A stretch of 38,304 bases of DNA, taken from positions 1 through 38,304 of the forward strand of contig JACQZN010000002.1 in assembly GCA_016213845.1 (NCBI GenBank). Reading direction: 5' to 3'. The position numbers and the translations under genes were made by a program. The notes below the pieces were generated by a model. That model saw only the letters and a list, made by a program, of their open reading frames with translations, searched no databases and was not told the DNA's origin. This document shows, piece by piece, positions 25,530 to 33,828 of the stretch. This stretch comes from Candidatus Wallbacteria bacterium. Its GTDB lineage: Bacteria > Muiribacteriota > UBA6191 > JACPRK01. Numbering within the stretch: position 1 is the first letter of the stretch; each line of letters opens with the position of its first letter.

Positions 25530-27155
25530 CTACTTCGCCGGTGCCTTCGGCGAGATCGCGTCCGCCAGCAGCTGGATGCCCTTGCGGGCCTCCTCGACGG
25601 AAGTCGTCAGGGACTGACGCGCCGCGTCAGGATTGTGGAACCCGTCCGAGTTTTCGGCCGTCCACCACTCCCAGAGAACGTGCGCCTTCATGTGCTGCTC
25701 CTGGGCTTGCTTCAGGATGTCCTCGGCCACGCCGGCCTTCTTGGCTTCGGCGATCTTGTCGATGAGCGCTACGAGCCAGAACTCGGCCTTGCGCATCTTG
25801 CCGCGCACGTAGTGCTTGATGGAGTCGATCTGGTAGATCGCCTTCTTTTCGTCCATGTCCTTGTGGCAGCGCAGGCAGGTCTGTTCGAGATAGTTGCGCG
25901 GGCTCGTCTGCCAGTGCGACGTGTAGGTCTTGCCGGCCTTGTTCTTGACCTTGGGCATGTGGCAGTCGGCACATCCGACGCCGTTCTTGTCATGGCGCGA
26001 GTTCCAGAAGGTCTCGGCCTCGGGGTGCTGCGCCTTCCAGAGCAGGCCGCCCGTGCCGGCGTGCTTGAAGTCGCGGAACCCGAGCTTGTTGTAGTGCTCG
26101 TACATCTGGAAGACGTCCTTGAATGGGAAGTGGTTCGTCACGCCCGAGTCGTAGCCGACCTTCGTGCCGTCGGCAGGATTGAAGCCGGCGTTGCAGTTGT
26201 ACTCGACGTGACACTGGCCGCACTGGAGCTTGGAGTCGTACTTCTCGAGCAGGGCGATCTTGCGGAAGCCCTCCCGGAACTCGACGACGTCGATCTTGGT
26301 GGCCTTCGGGTCCTGGTGCCAGAGCGTGTCCTTCTCGGGCCGGGTCAGCGCCTGGATCAGCGCGTCGCGAACGATTCGAGGCTTCGCGGCGTGCGGGTCG
26401 TGACAGAAGATGCAGTTCAGCGCATTGCTCACGGACCGGGCGACCTCCACGGGGTTGCTCGTACGATCGAAGCGCGCCTTCGGGTCCTTGTCCCCCATGA
26501 ACTTCCAGCGCAGGATGTTGTCCTGGCTCTTGCACTGGATGCAGGTCGGGTTGGCCGCCGGCGCCGTTTCAGGCTTGAAGGGCTTGTGCTCGTTGGTCCC
26601 GGGAACGGTGTCCTCGAGGACGTCCCACGCCTTGAGCACGCCCTGCTCGGTCACGTACTGCCAGCCCTTCTTGGGCTGGAACCGACCTCCATAGGCCCGG
26701 TCGACGGCAAGGTGATCGACGAGCATGAACGTGTGGCCTCGCGGGGCGTTGTGCTCCTTCGTGAATCCGTGGCCCGCCATCAGCTTCTCCCAGGCTGGGT
26801 TCGGCGAGCGCTCGGCGGGCTGCGACTTTTCGACTCTCGCCAGCTTCTTGTAATCGAACGTCGAGAAGCTCGAGAACTGGTCCTTGTGGCAGCCGCCGCA
26901 CGTCTCGTGATCCAGACGCGTGCCCGGAAGCGACTCGACATTGGTAGCGTGGGCCGAAAGCCCCGAGTGACAGGCGGTGCATGACAGCGCCGCGTGCTTG
27001 CCCAGGGCCTTGAGCGGTTCGATCTCTTTATGACACCCGAGACACTCCGCCATGTCGATTTTCTCTGCAGGGGGCTTCTTGCTCTCCGCGGCCGAGAGCG
27101 GCCAGGCCCCGAGTGACAGGGCCAGGATCAATGCCGATGAAAGATGCCGTCTCAT
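25530..27155 (-). CDS. Octahaem cytochrome c nitrite reductase (TvNiR-like)
   Basis: This is a 541-residue periplasmic enzyme with a signal peptide (cleavage near residue 22, SAA). There are eight haem motifs: CLGCH 38, CTACH 59, CGGCH 86, CIQCK 205, CIFCH 248, CGQCH 312, CADCH 395 and CLRCH 427. The fourth is CxxCK, so Lys is the axial ligand of the catalytic haem, as in NrfA and octahaem nitrite reductases. The sixth haem is followed by VEYNC (Tyr319, Cys321), the spacing of the Tyr-Cys crosslinked pair in Thioalkalivibrio TvNiR. APRGH (Arg139) and QHPE (His377) fit the other active-site residues. The expected reaction is six-electron reduction of nitrite to ammonium; sulfite or hydroxylamine may also be reduced. 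Pentahaem NrfA is excluded by the motif count. AAGGAGG precedes the ATG at 27155. No NrfH-type electron donor is adjacent. Confidence 0.92.
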   Translation of the reverse strand: MRRHLSSALILALSLGAWPLSAAESKKPPAEKIDMAECLGCHKEIEPLKALGKHAALSCTACHSGLSAHATNVESLPGTRLDHETCGGCHKDQFSSFSTFDYKKLARVEKSQPAERSPNPAWEKLMAGHGFTKEHNAPRGHTFMLVDHLAVDRAYGGRFQPKKGWQYVTEQGVLKAWDVLEDTVPGTNEHKPFKPETAPAANPTCIQCKSQDNILRWKFMGDKDPKARFDRTSNPVEVARSVSNALNCIFCHDPHAAKPRIVRDALIQALTRPEKDTLWHQDPKATKIDVVEFREGFRKIALLEKYDSKLQCGQCHVEYNCNAGFNPADGTKVGYDSGVTNHFPFKDVFQMYEHYNKLGFRDFKHAGTGGLLWKAQHPEAETFWNSRHDKNGVGCADCHMPKVKNKAGKTYTSHWQTSPRNYLEQTCLRCHKDMDEKKAIYQIDSIKHYVRGKMRKAEFWLVALIDKIAEAKKAGVAEDILKQAQEQHMKAHVLWEWWTAENSDGFHNPDAARQSLTTSVEEARKGIQLLADAISPKAPAK

Positions 27156-27222
27156 GGAATCCTCCTTGGGTCTTCTGCACACTGGATGGCAATTCAATCT
27201 GAAACATCCGCCTGCAGATGTC

Positions 27223-27248
27223 TGTGACGTCGCTCACGCAAGTGAGCG
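27223..27248. promoter_or_regulatory. CRP/FNR-type palindrome and overlapping inverted repeat
   Basis: TGTGA-N6-TCACG at 27223-27238 differs by one base from the CRP-family consensus TGTGA-N6-TCACA. It overlaps a second perfect palindrome, CGCTCAC-GCAA-GTGAGCG (27231-27248). The pair sits about 75-90 bases upstream of the octahaem nitrite reductase ATG (minus) and about 150 bases upstream of the AIM24-family gene (plus). Nitrite respiration genes are commonly controlled by CRP/FNR/DNR-type regulators. A TTGACA at 27253-27258 on the plus strand has no convincing -10 partner. Confidence 0.5.
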
Positions 27249-27395
27249 ATTGTTGACAAGGAGCGCTCGCTGTTCGGCACGCCGCCGAGCCGCCTTCCGC
27301 GAACCAGGCGCCATCGTCATCGGCAGCGTTGTCTTGGCGCGCCTTCGAGCGTACAGTCTCCAGGCGACCGGTTGGACCGCGAGGAGGCCGCGAAC

Positions 27396-28079
27396 ATGCA
27401 AGTCGAGATTCTCTACCAGGGGGCGTTCGCTCTGGCAAAGCTGGCGCTCGAACAAGGCGAATCGGCGAAAGCCGAATCAGGCGCGATGGTCGCGATGAGC
27501 CCGACGGTCGACGTCGAATCCCGCCTGGACGGCGGCGTCTTCGGCGCCCTGAAACGGAAGTTCCTCACCGGTGAGACGTTCTTCTTCCAGACGCTGCGCG
27601 CCACCCGGGGCCCGGGCGAAGTCCTCATCGCCCCCACCGTGCCGGGCGAGATTCTGAGCCTCGAGCTCGACGGGGCGCACGCCTACTGCCTCCAGAAGGA
27701 CGGCTTCCTGGCCAGCTCCGTCGGCGTCGACGTGCAGACCAAGACCCAGAGTCTCGCCAAGGGCTTCTTCAGCGGCGAGGGGTTCTTCGTCCTCCAGGCC
27801 ACCGGCACCGGCTCGCTCCTGGTCAACTCGTTCGGCTCCATCCACCGCCTGCTGCTCGGCCCCGCCCAGGAGTACATCGTCGACAACAGCCACCTGGTCG
27901 CCTGGAGCTCCTCCACGGAGTACGAGATCCGCAAGGCTTCCTCGGGCTGGTTCTCCAGCGTCGCCTCGGGCGAGGGGCTCGTCTGCCACTTCCAAGGCCC
28001 TGGCGAAGTCTTCATCCAGACCCGCAACCCGGGCGCCTTCGGCAGCTGGATCCGCCAGTTCATCCCGACCTCCGGCTGA
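27396..28079 (+). CDS. AIM24 / TIGR00266-family protein
   Basis: This is a 227-residue soluble beta-rich protein of the AIM24 family (formerly DUF124), found widely in bacteria and in yeast mitochondria. Typical features are the opening MQVEILYQGAFALAKLALEQ, the Gly-rich repeats GEVLIAPTVPGEILSLEL and GFFSGEGFFVLQATGTGSL, and IVDNSHLVAWSSS. The molecular role of the family is not established. GAGGAGG (27381-27387) lies eight bases before the ATG at 27396, so I use this rather than the GTG/ATG-like codons upstream. The gene is 14 bases ahead of an M48 protease gene and is probably co-transcribed with it. Confidence 0.85.
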   Translation: MQVEILYQGAFALAKLALEQGESAKAESGAMVAMSPTVDVESRLDGGVFGALKRKFLTGETFFFQTLRATRGPGEVLIAPTVPGEILSLELDGAHAYCLQKDGFLASSVGVDVQTKTQSLAKGFFSGEGFFVLQATGTGSLLVNSFGSIHRLLLGPAQEYIVDNSHLVAWSSSTEYEIRKASSGWFSSVASGEGLVCHFQGPGEVFIQTRNPGAFGSWIRQFIPTSG

Positions 28080-28093
28080 GCCCGAGAGCCCTC

Positions 28094-29284
28094 GTGGCAC
28101 CGACGACCGAAACCGACTGCCGCGGCCTGCTCTTCGACGGCGAATCGGCACCGACCGGCGATGCGGTGTCCATCATCGTCGATGCCGACAGTCTTGTCGT
28201 TACCCGGAACGACTCGCGCCCGGCCGATATCCGCCTCGACTCGATCACGGTCGAGTGGGGCGGCATCGATCGGACTCAACTCGTGATTCGAGACCGATCG
28301 CCCGCTCCCAGCCGCTCGGAACCCGAGGAGCCCGGCGCTCCCGGAGCCCAGCCGGCGGCGCGGATGCTGCTCATCGCCGACCCTCGCTTCCTCGACACGC
28401 TTTCGGCCGCTGCCGGCCCCGAGCTGGCGGCGCGCCTCGACGCGCTGCGTCAGTCCCGCCGAGGGAGCGACAGGAGATGGCGGGCCGCGGGGCTGGCCCT
28501 GGCCACGGTCATCGCCCTCGCCACACTCGAGCTGCTCCGAGGCGCGCCGCTCTTGACTGGCCTCGCCATGAGCCTCGTGCCGCCCGCGTGGGAATCGAGC
28601 GCCGGCAAGCTGCTCGTCCGGCAGTTCCTTGCCGGTCAGCGAGTCCTCGACGATCCGGCCGTGACCAAGGAGCTCTCCCGGCTCATCGCTCCCCTGGTGG
28701 AGGCGCTGGGCCCGTCACCCTACCGGTTCGAGTTCCATGTCGTGGCCTCCGACGACATCAACGCTTTCGCCTTGCCCGGAGGACAGGTCGTCCTGCTCAC
28801 GGGCCTCGTGAAAACGGCCGCCTCGGCCGAAGAGGTCGCAGGCGTTCTCGCCCACGAAATCCAGCACGTGGTCGGACGCCATACGCTGAGAAGCTTCGCC
28901 CAGAGGGTAGGACTGTCGGTGGTGCTGGGGCTGTTGCTCGGTGACGTCCAGGAGCTGGCCGGGCTCGCCTCCATCCTGATGACCTCCCGGTACAGCCGCA
29001 CCCAGGAGTCCTGGGCCGACGCCGAGGGCGCGCGGCTCCTGGTCCGGGCCGGCTTGCCGGTGGAGCCCATGGCAGCCTTCTTCGAGAAGCTCCAGGCCCG
29101 GGATTCGGGCGCAGGCCAGGCCCTCGAGTTCCTGGCCAGCCACCCCGCCAGCGCCGGCCGGGCCGCCGCCGTCCGAAAGCTCGCCCTGCAACAGAGCGCT
29201 CGCCCGCCCAAACTACGCTCGCTCGGCATCGACTGGCCGCGATTTCAGAGCCTCGTCGCAACCCGCAGCTCCACCGGGCCGTAG
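28094..29284 (+). CDS. M48-family membrane metalloprotease
   Basis: This is a 396-residue protein with a GTG start at 28094. The N-terminal roughly 100 residues form a small beta-rich domain (VSIIVDADSLVVTRND, DIRLDSITVEW). A transmembrane segment follows at about 133-153. The peptidase domain carries the zinc motif HEIQHVVGRH near 253 (HExxH) and the third ligand in ESWADAEGARLL near 305. INAFALPGGQVVLLTGLV upstream of HExxH is the characteristic M48 strand. M48 peptidases related to HtpX, LoiP and BepA degrade misfolded membrane or envelope proteins. A vestige of the heptamer repeat (GTAGTAGTGA, 29281-29290) overlaps the TAG stop. Confidence 0.9.
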   Translation: MAPTTETDCRGLLFDGESAPTGDAVSIIVDADSLVVTRNDSRPADIRLDSITVEWGGIDRTQLVIRDRSPAPSRSEPEEPGAPGAQPAARMLLIADPRFLDTLSAAAGPELAARLDALRQSRRGSDRRWRAAGLALATVIALATLELLRGAPLLTGLAMSLVPPAWESSAGKLLVRQFLAGQRVLDDPAVTKELSRLIAPLVEALGPSPYRFEFHVVASDDINAFALPGGQVVLLTGLVKTAASAEEVAGVLAHEIQHVVGRHTLRSFAQRVGLSVVLGLLLGDVQELAGLASILMTSRYSRTQESWADAEGARLLVRAGLPVEPMAAFFEKLQARDSGAGQALEFLASHPASAGRAAAVRKLALQQSARPPKLRSLGIDWPRFQSLVATRSSTGP

Positions 29285-29314
29285 TAGTGATGGCGCCGCC
29301 GGCGCCGTCATCTC

Positions 29315-30616
29315 ATGTTGCGATTCCTGCTCGCGCTGTTCCTCTGCCTCGCCGCCCAGGCGGCGTCCATGGCGGCGGCGCCGGCCCTCGAGCAGGTCGA
29401 TCGCCAACTCTCGGCGGCAGTCCTCGAGCTCGAGGCGAAGCTCGTCTCGATGGGGCGGCTCGATCCGGCCCGCGTCACCGGCGCCCCGGAGATCTTCAAG
29501 ACGATGCAGTCCGGCTGGTTCAACGTGCCGGGCGAGTACATGTCCGAGGTCAAGGGCGTGCGCAGGTTCGTCGACGAGGTCAAGAAAGCCCGCACGGCGA
29601 TGGGCGAAGACAGCGCCCGCGCAACCCTCACGGACTTCACCATCGCCCTCTGGCAGTCGTCACCGGACCGGCAGCTTGCGGCCGGCAACGCGGTCATCCT
29701 TCTCGACACGCTCTACAACGTCGACACCATCGAAGACCCGGACGACATGGCCCGCCACCTCGAGGTTCGACGGATCTTCTCCGACCTGCAGATGGCCATG
29801 GGCCAGCGCGCCTACCTCGCCAAGCCGCACCAGCCCAGGCAAGCCCAGCCCGCGCCGGCCCTGGTGCGCACCGCAATCTCGGTCCTCTCGAAGCTCCCCG
29901 GAGAGAAGGGCCGGGCCATCAAGACCACGGTCGGTCTGCTCGGTGTCGAGGACCTGACCGCATCGATCTTCTCCAACCACGCCCAGGCCCGTCTGAAGGA
30001 CCCCGCCGTGCGGGAGCGCATCCTGCGCCTCCACGATGCTCTGCTCGAGCGCCTTCGCGGCGCCAGGGCCGGCCGCCCGGGTCCCGGCCTCTGGGAGCTC
30101 GCCCTCGAGGTCTCAGGCGGTGCCAGCGAGGCCGTCGAGCTCCTCGGCGTCTTCACCACCCAGCACCGCACGCTGGCCAAGACCCTCCTGCCCCGCGCCG
30201 AGTCCTTCGAGGCCAAGCTGCCCGTGCTGCTCCCCCTGACCCGCTGCGCCTCCAACTTCTTCCTCGTCCAGGAGCTCGACGAGCTGACGCGCGCCCCCGG
30301 CGGCCTCTACAGCTTCCCGTACCCCGAGGGCTTCGCAACGGACAACCGCCGCTTCTACCACTTCTGGTCCGAGGCGTTCATCGCGCACGAGCTCGCCCGG
30401 CAAGGCGTGAGCGAGGGCACCGTCCGGTTCGTCACCTCCAACCTGGGCAAGGCCTACGAGAGCTACACGCTGCCCCTCAACCTGCGGTTCGCCATGAAGA
30501 CCGGCGCCAAGGTCGGCCCGGTGTTCGGCGGCTGGTCGGAGGACGTGAGCGCCCACAAGAAGGGCGCCGAGTTCGGCCTCTCGCTCTCGAAGAGCTCCGC
30601 TCCCGCGGCGCGCTAG
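29315..30616 (+). CDS. Exported protein of unknown function
   Basis: This is a 433-residue protein with an N-terminal signal peptide (LRFLLALFLCLAAQAA; cleavage near residue 22). The mature part is mostly helical (LEQVDRQLSAAVLELEAKLV, RILRLHDALLERLRG). The C-terminal third is Gly/Phe/Tyr-rich (SFPYPEGFATDNRRFYHFWS, VGPVFGGWSED). I do not recognise the family, and no catalytic motif stands out. It starts 30 bases after the M48 gene and may be its substrate or partner. The short gap contains a GGCGCC-GCC-GGCGCC palindrome. It ends four bases from the convergent APS kinase gene. Confidence 0.7.
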   Translation: MLRFLLALFLCLAAQAASMAAAPALEQVDRQLSAAVLELEAKLVSMGRLDPARVTGAPEIFKTMQSGWFNVPGEYMSEVKGVRRFVDEVKKARTAMGEDSARATLTDFTIALWQSSPDRQLAAGNAVILLDTLYNVDTIEDPDDMARHLEVRRIFSDLQMAMGQRAYLAKPHQPRQAQPAPALVRTAISVLSKLPGEKGRAIKTTVGLLGVEDLTASIFSNHAQARLKDPAVRERILRLHDALLERLRGARAGRPGPGLWELALEVSGGASEAVELLGVFTTQHRTLAKTLLPRAESFEAKLPVLLPLTRCASNFFLVQELDELTRAPGGLYSFPYPEGFATDNRRFYHFWSEAFIAHELARQGVSEGTVRFVTSNLGKAYESYTLPLNLRFAMKTGAKVGPVFGGWSEDVSAHKKGAEFGLSLSKSSAPAAR

Positions 30617-30620
30617 CCCC

Positions 30621-31145
30621 TCAGATCCGCTCCCGGCGCGCCAGCTCGGCCAGGACGTGCTCCACGGACTCGTCGACGCCCATGCGCCCCGTTTCGACCA
30701 CGATCTCGGGAACGGCCGGCTCTTCGTACGGATCGCTGATCCCGGTGAACTCCTTGAGCTCGCCGGCCAGCGCGCGAGCGTACATCCCCTTCACGTCGCG
30801 CCGGATGCACTCTTCCAGCGGCGCCTTCACGTAGAGCTCGACGAAATCCGGAATCATTGCACGCAGCTCCGCGCGGACTTCGCGGTAGGGCGAGATCGCC
30901 GCTCCGATCGCGACCACCCCATTGCGCGAAAGCAGGTGGCAGACGAAGCCGATCCGGCGGATGTTCGTGTCCCGGTCCTCTCGCGAAAAGCCTAGACCCT
31001 TCGACAGATGGGTCCGCACGACATCGCCATCGAGAACCTCCACATTCTTCCCCAGCTCCCGCAGTCGCGGCGCCAGCGCCGAGGCCAGCGTCGACTTGCC
31101 CGAACAGGGCAAACCCGTCATCCAGAGCGTGAATCCTCTTCTCAT
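30621..31145 (-). CDS. cysC: Adenylylsulfate (APS) kinase
   Basis: This is a 174-residue cytoplasmic kinase that phosphorylates adenylyl sulfate at the 3' position to give PAPS. The Walker A motif is GLPCSGKST (11-19). [20 protein letters not shown] (38-57) followed by [11 protein letters not shown] is the APS-binding signature. ISPYREVR and [17 protein letters not shown] complete the family pattern. It lacks an N-terminal sulfurylase fusion. It lies 16 bases downstream of the ATP sulfurylase gene, so the two steps are co-expressed. PAPS serves assimilatory reduction or sulfotransferases, and a sulfotransferase gene is present at 22695-23957. Confidence 0.95.
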   Translation of the reverse strand: MRRGFTLWMTGLPCSGKSTLASALAPRLRELGKNVEVLDGDVVRTHLSKGLGFSREDRDTNIRRIGFVCHLLSRNGVVAIGAAISPYREVRAELRAMIPDFVELYVKAPLEECIRRDVKGMYARALAGELKEFTGISDPYEEPAVPEIVVETGRMGVDESVEHVLAELARRERI

Positions 31146-31161
31146 CGCCTTCGCTTTGCCC

Positions 31162-32364
31162 TCACGGCCGTTCCAGCCCCCGATAGTGCTCCGTCAGCAC
31201 CGCTGCAACCTCGGGACGCGTGAACTCCCCGGGCAGCGGCTCCCCGCGGGAGAGCATCTCCCGGACGCGCGTCCCGGAAAGACTCAGATGCTCCTTCGAG
31301 TCGTGCGGGCAGGTCTTGGCCGACGCGAACCCGCCGCACGCCTTGCAAAAGAAGGTGTTGTCGAAGAAGAGCGGCACCAGGCCCAGCTGCTCTCGGGTGA
31401 AGCCTCGCAGGAGCTTCTGCGCGTCGTAGGTGCCGTAGTAGCTGCCGACGCCCGCGTGATCGCGGCCGACGATGAAGTGCGTGCAGCCGTAGTTCTTCCG
31501 CACTCGCGCATGGAAGAGCGCCTCGCGCGGACCCGCATACCGCATCGCCGACGGGAAGACCGAGAGCAGCACGCGGTCGGATGGGTAGTAGCGCCGCACC
31601 AGCGCCTCGTAGCAGCGCAGCCGCACGTCGGCCGGGATGTCCTCCCGGCGTGTCTCGCCGACCAGAGGATGCAGCAGCAATCCGTCGACCGTCTCGAGCG
31701 CGCACTTCGTCAGGTACTCGTGGGCGCGGTGGATCGGGTTGCGCGTCTGGAATCCGACGACCGTCGTCCAGCCGCGCTCCCGGAACAGCTCCCGAACCTG
31801 CCGCGGTGTCCGCAGGTGCTCGCCGAATCGCTCGTCGGCCGGCGGCGCCAGCAGGTCCACCGGCCCCGACAGGCAGTGCTCGGGAAGTGAGCGCAGCATC
31901 CGCACACCCGGATGCTCCTCGTCGGTCGTCCCGTAGGCCTCCCGGGCCTCGCGGACGGCGTCGCGCCGGAATTTCTCGCGCACCACCATCCGACCTCGCA
32001 GCCCGCGCGCCGCGTCCAGGAGCGCGATCTCCTCCCCCTCTCGGATCTCCCGAGCCTCCTCGGCCGTCACGGACAGCAGCACCGGCAGCCCGATCGTCGT
32101 CCCGTCCGGCAGCGTCATGCCGCCCACGGTCGACTCGTACTGCCGCGCGTCCATGAACCCGTCGAGCGGCGCCAGCGCTCCGGTCCCCAGCAATCCCAGA
32201 TCCCAGAGGGCTATCGGATCGAGGGCGACCGAACGCAACTCCCCGGCTCGCGCCAGGAGATCTTCCCGCTCTTCATTTCCGAGGATGCGCTCCTCTGGAG
32301 CTCGAAACTCTGCCACCCGGTCAGTATAGCCGAGGTCGCGGGTGCGACCCTCGACCTCGGCCAT
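31162..32364 (-). CDS. sat: Sulfate adenylyltransferase (ATP sulfurylase)
   Basis: This is a 400-residue enzyme that makes adenylyl sulfate from ATP and sulfate. The nucleotide-binding motifs are [13 protein letters not shown] (206-218) and [12 protein letters not shown] (300-311). [16 protein letters not shown] and [17 protein letters not shown] are also diagnostic. It is the homomeric Sat type, not CysDN. The Cys340/Cys343/Cys352/His354 set ([16 protein letters not shown]) looks like the zinc site of bacterial and archaeal Sat. The ATG at 32364 is eight bases after the preceding stop. A GTG at 32316 is an alternative start: TATACT lies six bases before it, and an inverted repeat GCCGAGGTCG/CGACCTCGGC (32329-32361) would then be intergenic. 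Confidence 0.95.
   Translation of the reverse strand: MAEVEGRTRDLGYTDRVAEFRAPEERILGNEEREDLLARAGELRSVALDPIALWDLGLLGTGALAPLDGFMDARQYESTVGGMTLPDGTTIGLPVLLSVTAEEAREIREGEEIALLDAARGLRGRMVVREKFRRDAVREAREAYGTTDEEHPGVRMLRSLPEHCLSGPVDLLAPPADERFGEHLRTPRQVRELFRERGWTTVVGFQTRNPIHRAHEYLTKCALETVDGLLLHPLVGETRREDIPADVRLRCYEALVRRYYPSDRVLLSVFPSAMRYAGPREALFHARVRKNYGCTHFIVGRDHAGVGSYYGTYDAQKLLRGFTREQLGLVPLFFDNTFFCKACGGFASAKTCPHDSKEHLSLSGTRVREMLSRGEPLPGEFTRPEVAAVLTEHYRGLERP
32329..32361. repeat. 10-bp inverted repeat at the 5' end of sat
   Basis: GCCGAGGTCG (32329-32338) and its exact reverse complement (32352-32361) are separated by 13 bases. They lie within the first codons of sat if translation starts at 32364, or just upstream if it starts at the GTG at 32316. 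The repeat could be a repressor operator or a translation-controlling hairpin. No regulator is assigned. Confidence 0.5.
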
Positions 32365-32372
32365 ATCCCATC

Positions 32373-33746
32373 TCAGACGTCATCCAGATACTTGTCGTGA
32401 TACAGCATCAGCATCATCGGGGGGACGGCGTCGGCGACCGTTCCGTCGATCAGTCGGAAGGCCACCGCAATCGGCGAGGCCGCGCGGTTGTCGGTGTAGG
32501 GCGGGAACTCGTCGTCGAAGCGGCGGTTGGACTCCGTAGACCCCCAGCGCTTGCCGACGCAGAGCATGTCGAACTGCTCGAACTTCCTCGAGGCCTTGTT
32601 CCACCGGACCCAGCCGTAGACAGACGTCTCGAAGCCACGCTCAGCCGGCGTGGGCGTGCTCACCTCGGACTGCTTCCAGACTCCTCGCGCAACCGTGCGC
32701 GTGGCGCCTTCGAGCTTGATCTGCACCACGTCGCCCTCGATCTTCTCGACGACTCCGTCGATCGACGCCACCTTCACGTCGTCTCGGCCGAAGGGCGTGC
32801 TCAGACCGAGCACATTGTCTACGAGCTGGTAGCGGGCGAGCCGCCTGGCGAAACGCTCCGGCAACGAGAAGCGCTGACCCACCTCGAGCCGCTCGGGCAC
32901 CATCTCTGCCGGGTTCTCGTACCACGTGGCATCCATGTTCCACATGCCGAGAGTCCACTCCTTGCCGTAGTTGCCGTTGGCCTTCGGGTCGAATGGTCCG
33001 CGCTCGAGATCACGCGTGAAATTGCGCAACACCAGCGTGCCCTCGGGAATTCGGCGTCCATCGATGAAGTGACTCCAACGGAAGCCGTGAGCCAGCTCGG
33101 ATGTGACCGAGCTCTTCAGGAGCCGTTCCTCCTTCGTCAGCTTCTTCCACTCTGCCAGCGCTTCTTCCAGCATCGGCTTCAAGTGGGTATCGCCCACCCG
33201 CGGGTTCTTGTTGAACGACGCCAGCGGCCGCCCACTCGGTGCGATCGCGTAGAAGCCGATGACGGTGGAACGCTCGCTCCAGCCGTAGTTCTTCCACGCC
33301 CGCTGCAAACTCGGCTGATCGGCCATTCCCGACTTGAAGAGGAACGGCCGCAACTCCGGATGATCGTGGACCTTCTTCTGCCAGGCCTTGTGATCCTCGG
33401 CAACAGGAATGAAATTCTGGGTGACCAGCTCCCTCACCCCGGGGTCGGACCAGACGAACCGCCGGTCATAGGCGCCCTGGCTTCAGACGAAGCCCATCGG
33501 CTGGCCGCGCTTCTGCCAGAGCAAGATTGGCTTGTCCTCGAGTTGCGCCTCCACGAGCGCCTCCAGCATCGTGAGCCGCCACGGGATCTCCTGGAAGGTG
33601 AGCTCCCTGGCCGGCGGCTGCACCCGCTGGAACAGCTTCCGCGCCTCGGCATCCTCCATCCGGGTCGGCGGCGCAGCCTGCGCCGCTCCGACGGCCACTC
33701 CCAACAGGACCGACCAGACCACCCCCCGCCAGCGCATCTCCATCAC
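32373..33746 (-). CDS. Putative thioredoxin-like selenoprotein with in-frame UGA
   Basis: I annotate one 457-residue protein read through a single in-frame TGA (33485-33483, residue 88). The GTG at 33746 (or ATG three bases later) follows AGGAGG, and a signal peptide covers about 1-25 (VVWSVLLGVAVGAAQAA). Residues about 50-130 resemble a thioredoxin-like fold: KPILLWQKRGQPMGFV, then UGA, then SQGAYDRRFVWSDPGVRELV and QNFIPVAED. The UGA sits where the redox Cys of such domains lies. The frame after it continues without a break, with normal codon use, for 369 more codons. The C-terminal 330 residues (LGMWNMDATWYENPAE, ETSVYGWVRWNKASRKFEQF) belong to no family I recognise. It is probably periplasmic. 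Alternatives are a nonsense pseudogene or a one-base error. It precedes sat and cysC by 8 bases. Confidence 0.65.
33448..33467 (-). promoter_or_regulatory. Bacterial-SECIS-like hairpin after the in-frame UGA
   Basis: Directly downstream of the TGA, mRNA nucleotides +16 to +35 read GACCGGC-GGUUC-G(U)CUGGUC. This gives a seven-pair stem (one G-U) with a bulged U on the 3' side and an apical loop GGUUC. The loop begins 22 bases after UGA. Known bacterial SECIS elements lie within the coding region at about this distance and have a G in the first loop positions and a bulged U. Folding was done by eye. Confidence 0.45.
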
Positions 33747-33828
33747 AACGAAACCTCCTAGGCTCCCCGATCCACGACTTCAGTCTCCCAGGTCACCTCT
33801 CTAAAGATAGCACGACCAATGAAAACCG

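Noticed and set aside
25530..27155. Pentahaem NrfA
   Set aside because: Eight haem motifs are present, three N-terminal to the CxxCK haem, which is the octahaem arrangement.
32373..33746. Reading the locus as two separate genes (87-codon gene then a 355-codon gene)
   Set aside because: The frames are identical. The second half would start inside the thioredoxin-like domain at a GTG with no ribosome-binding site, and the first half would be an incomplete domain.
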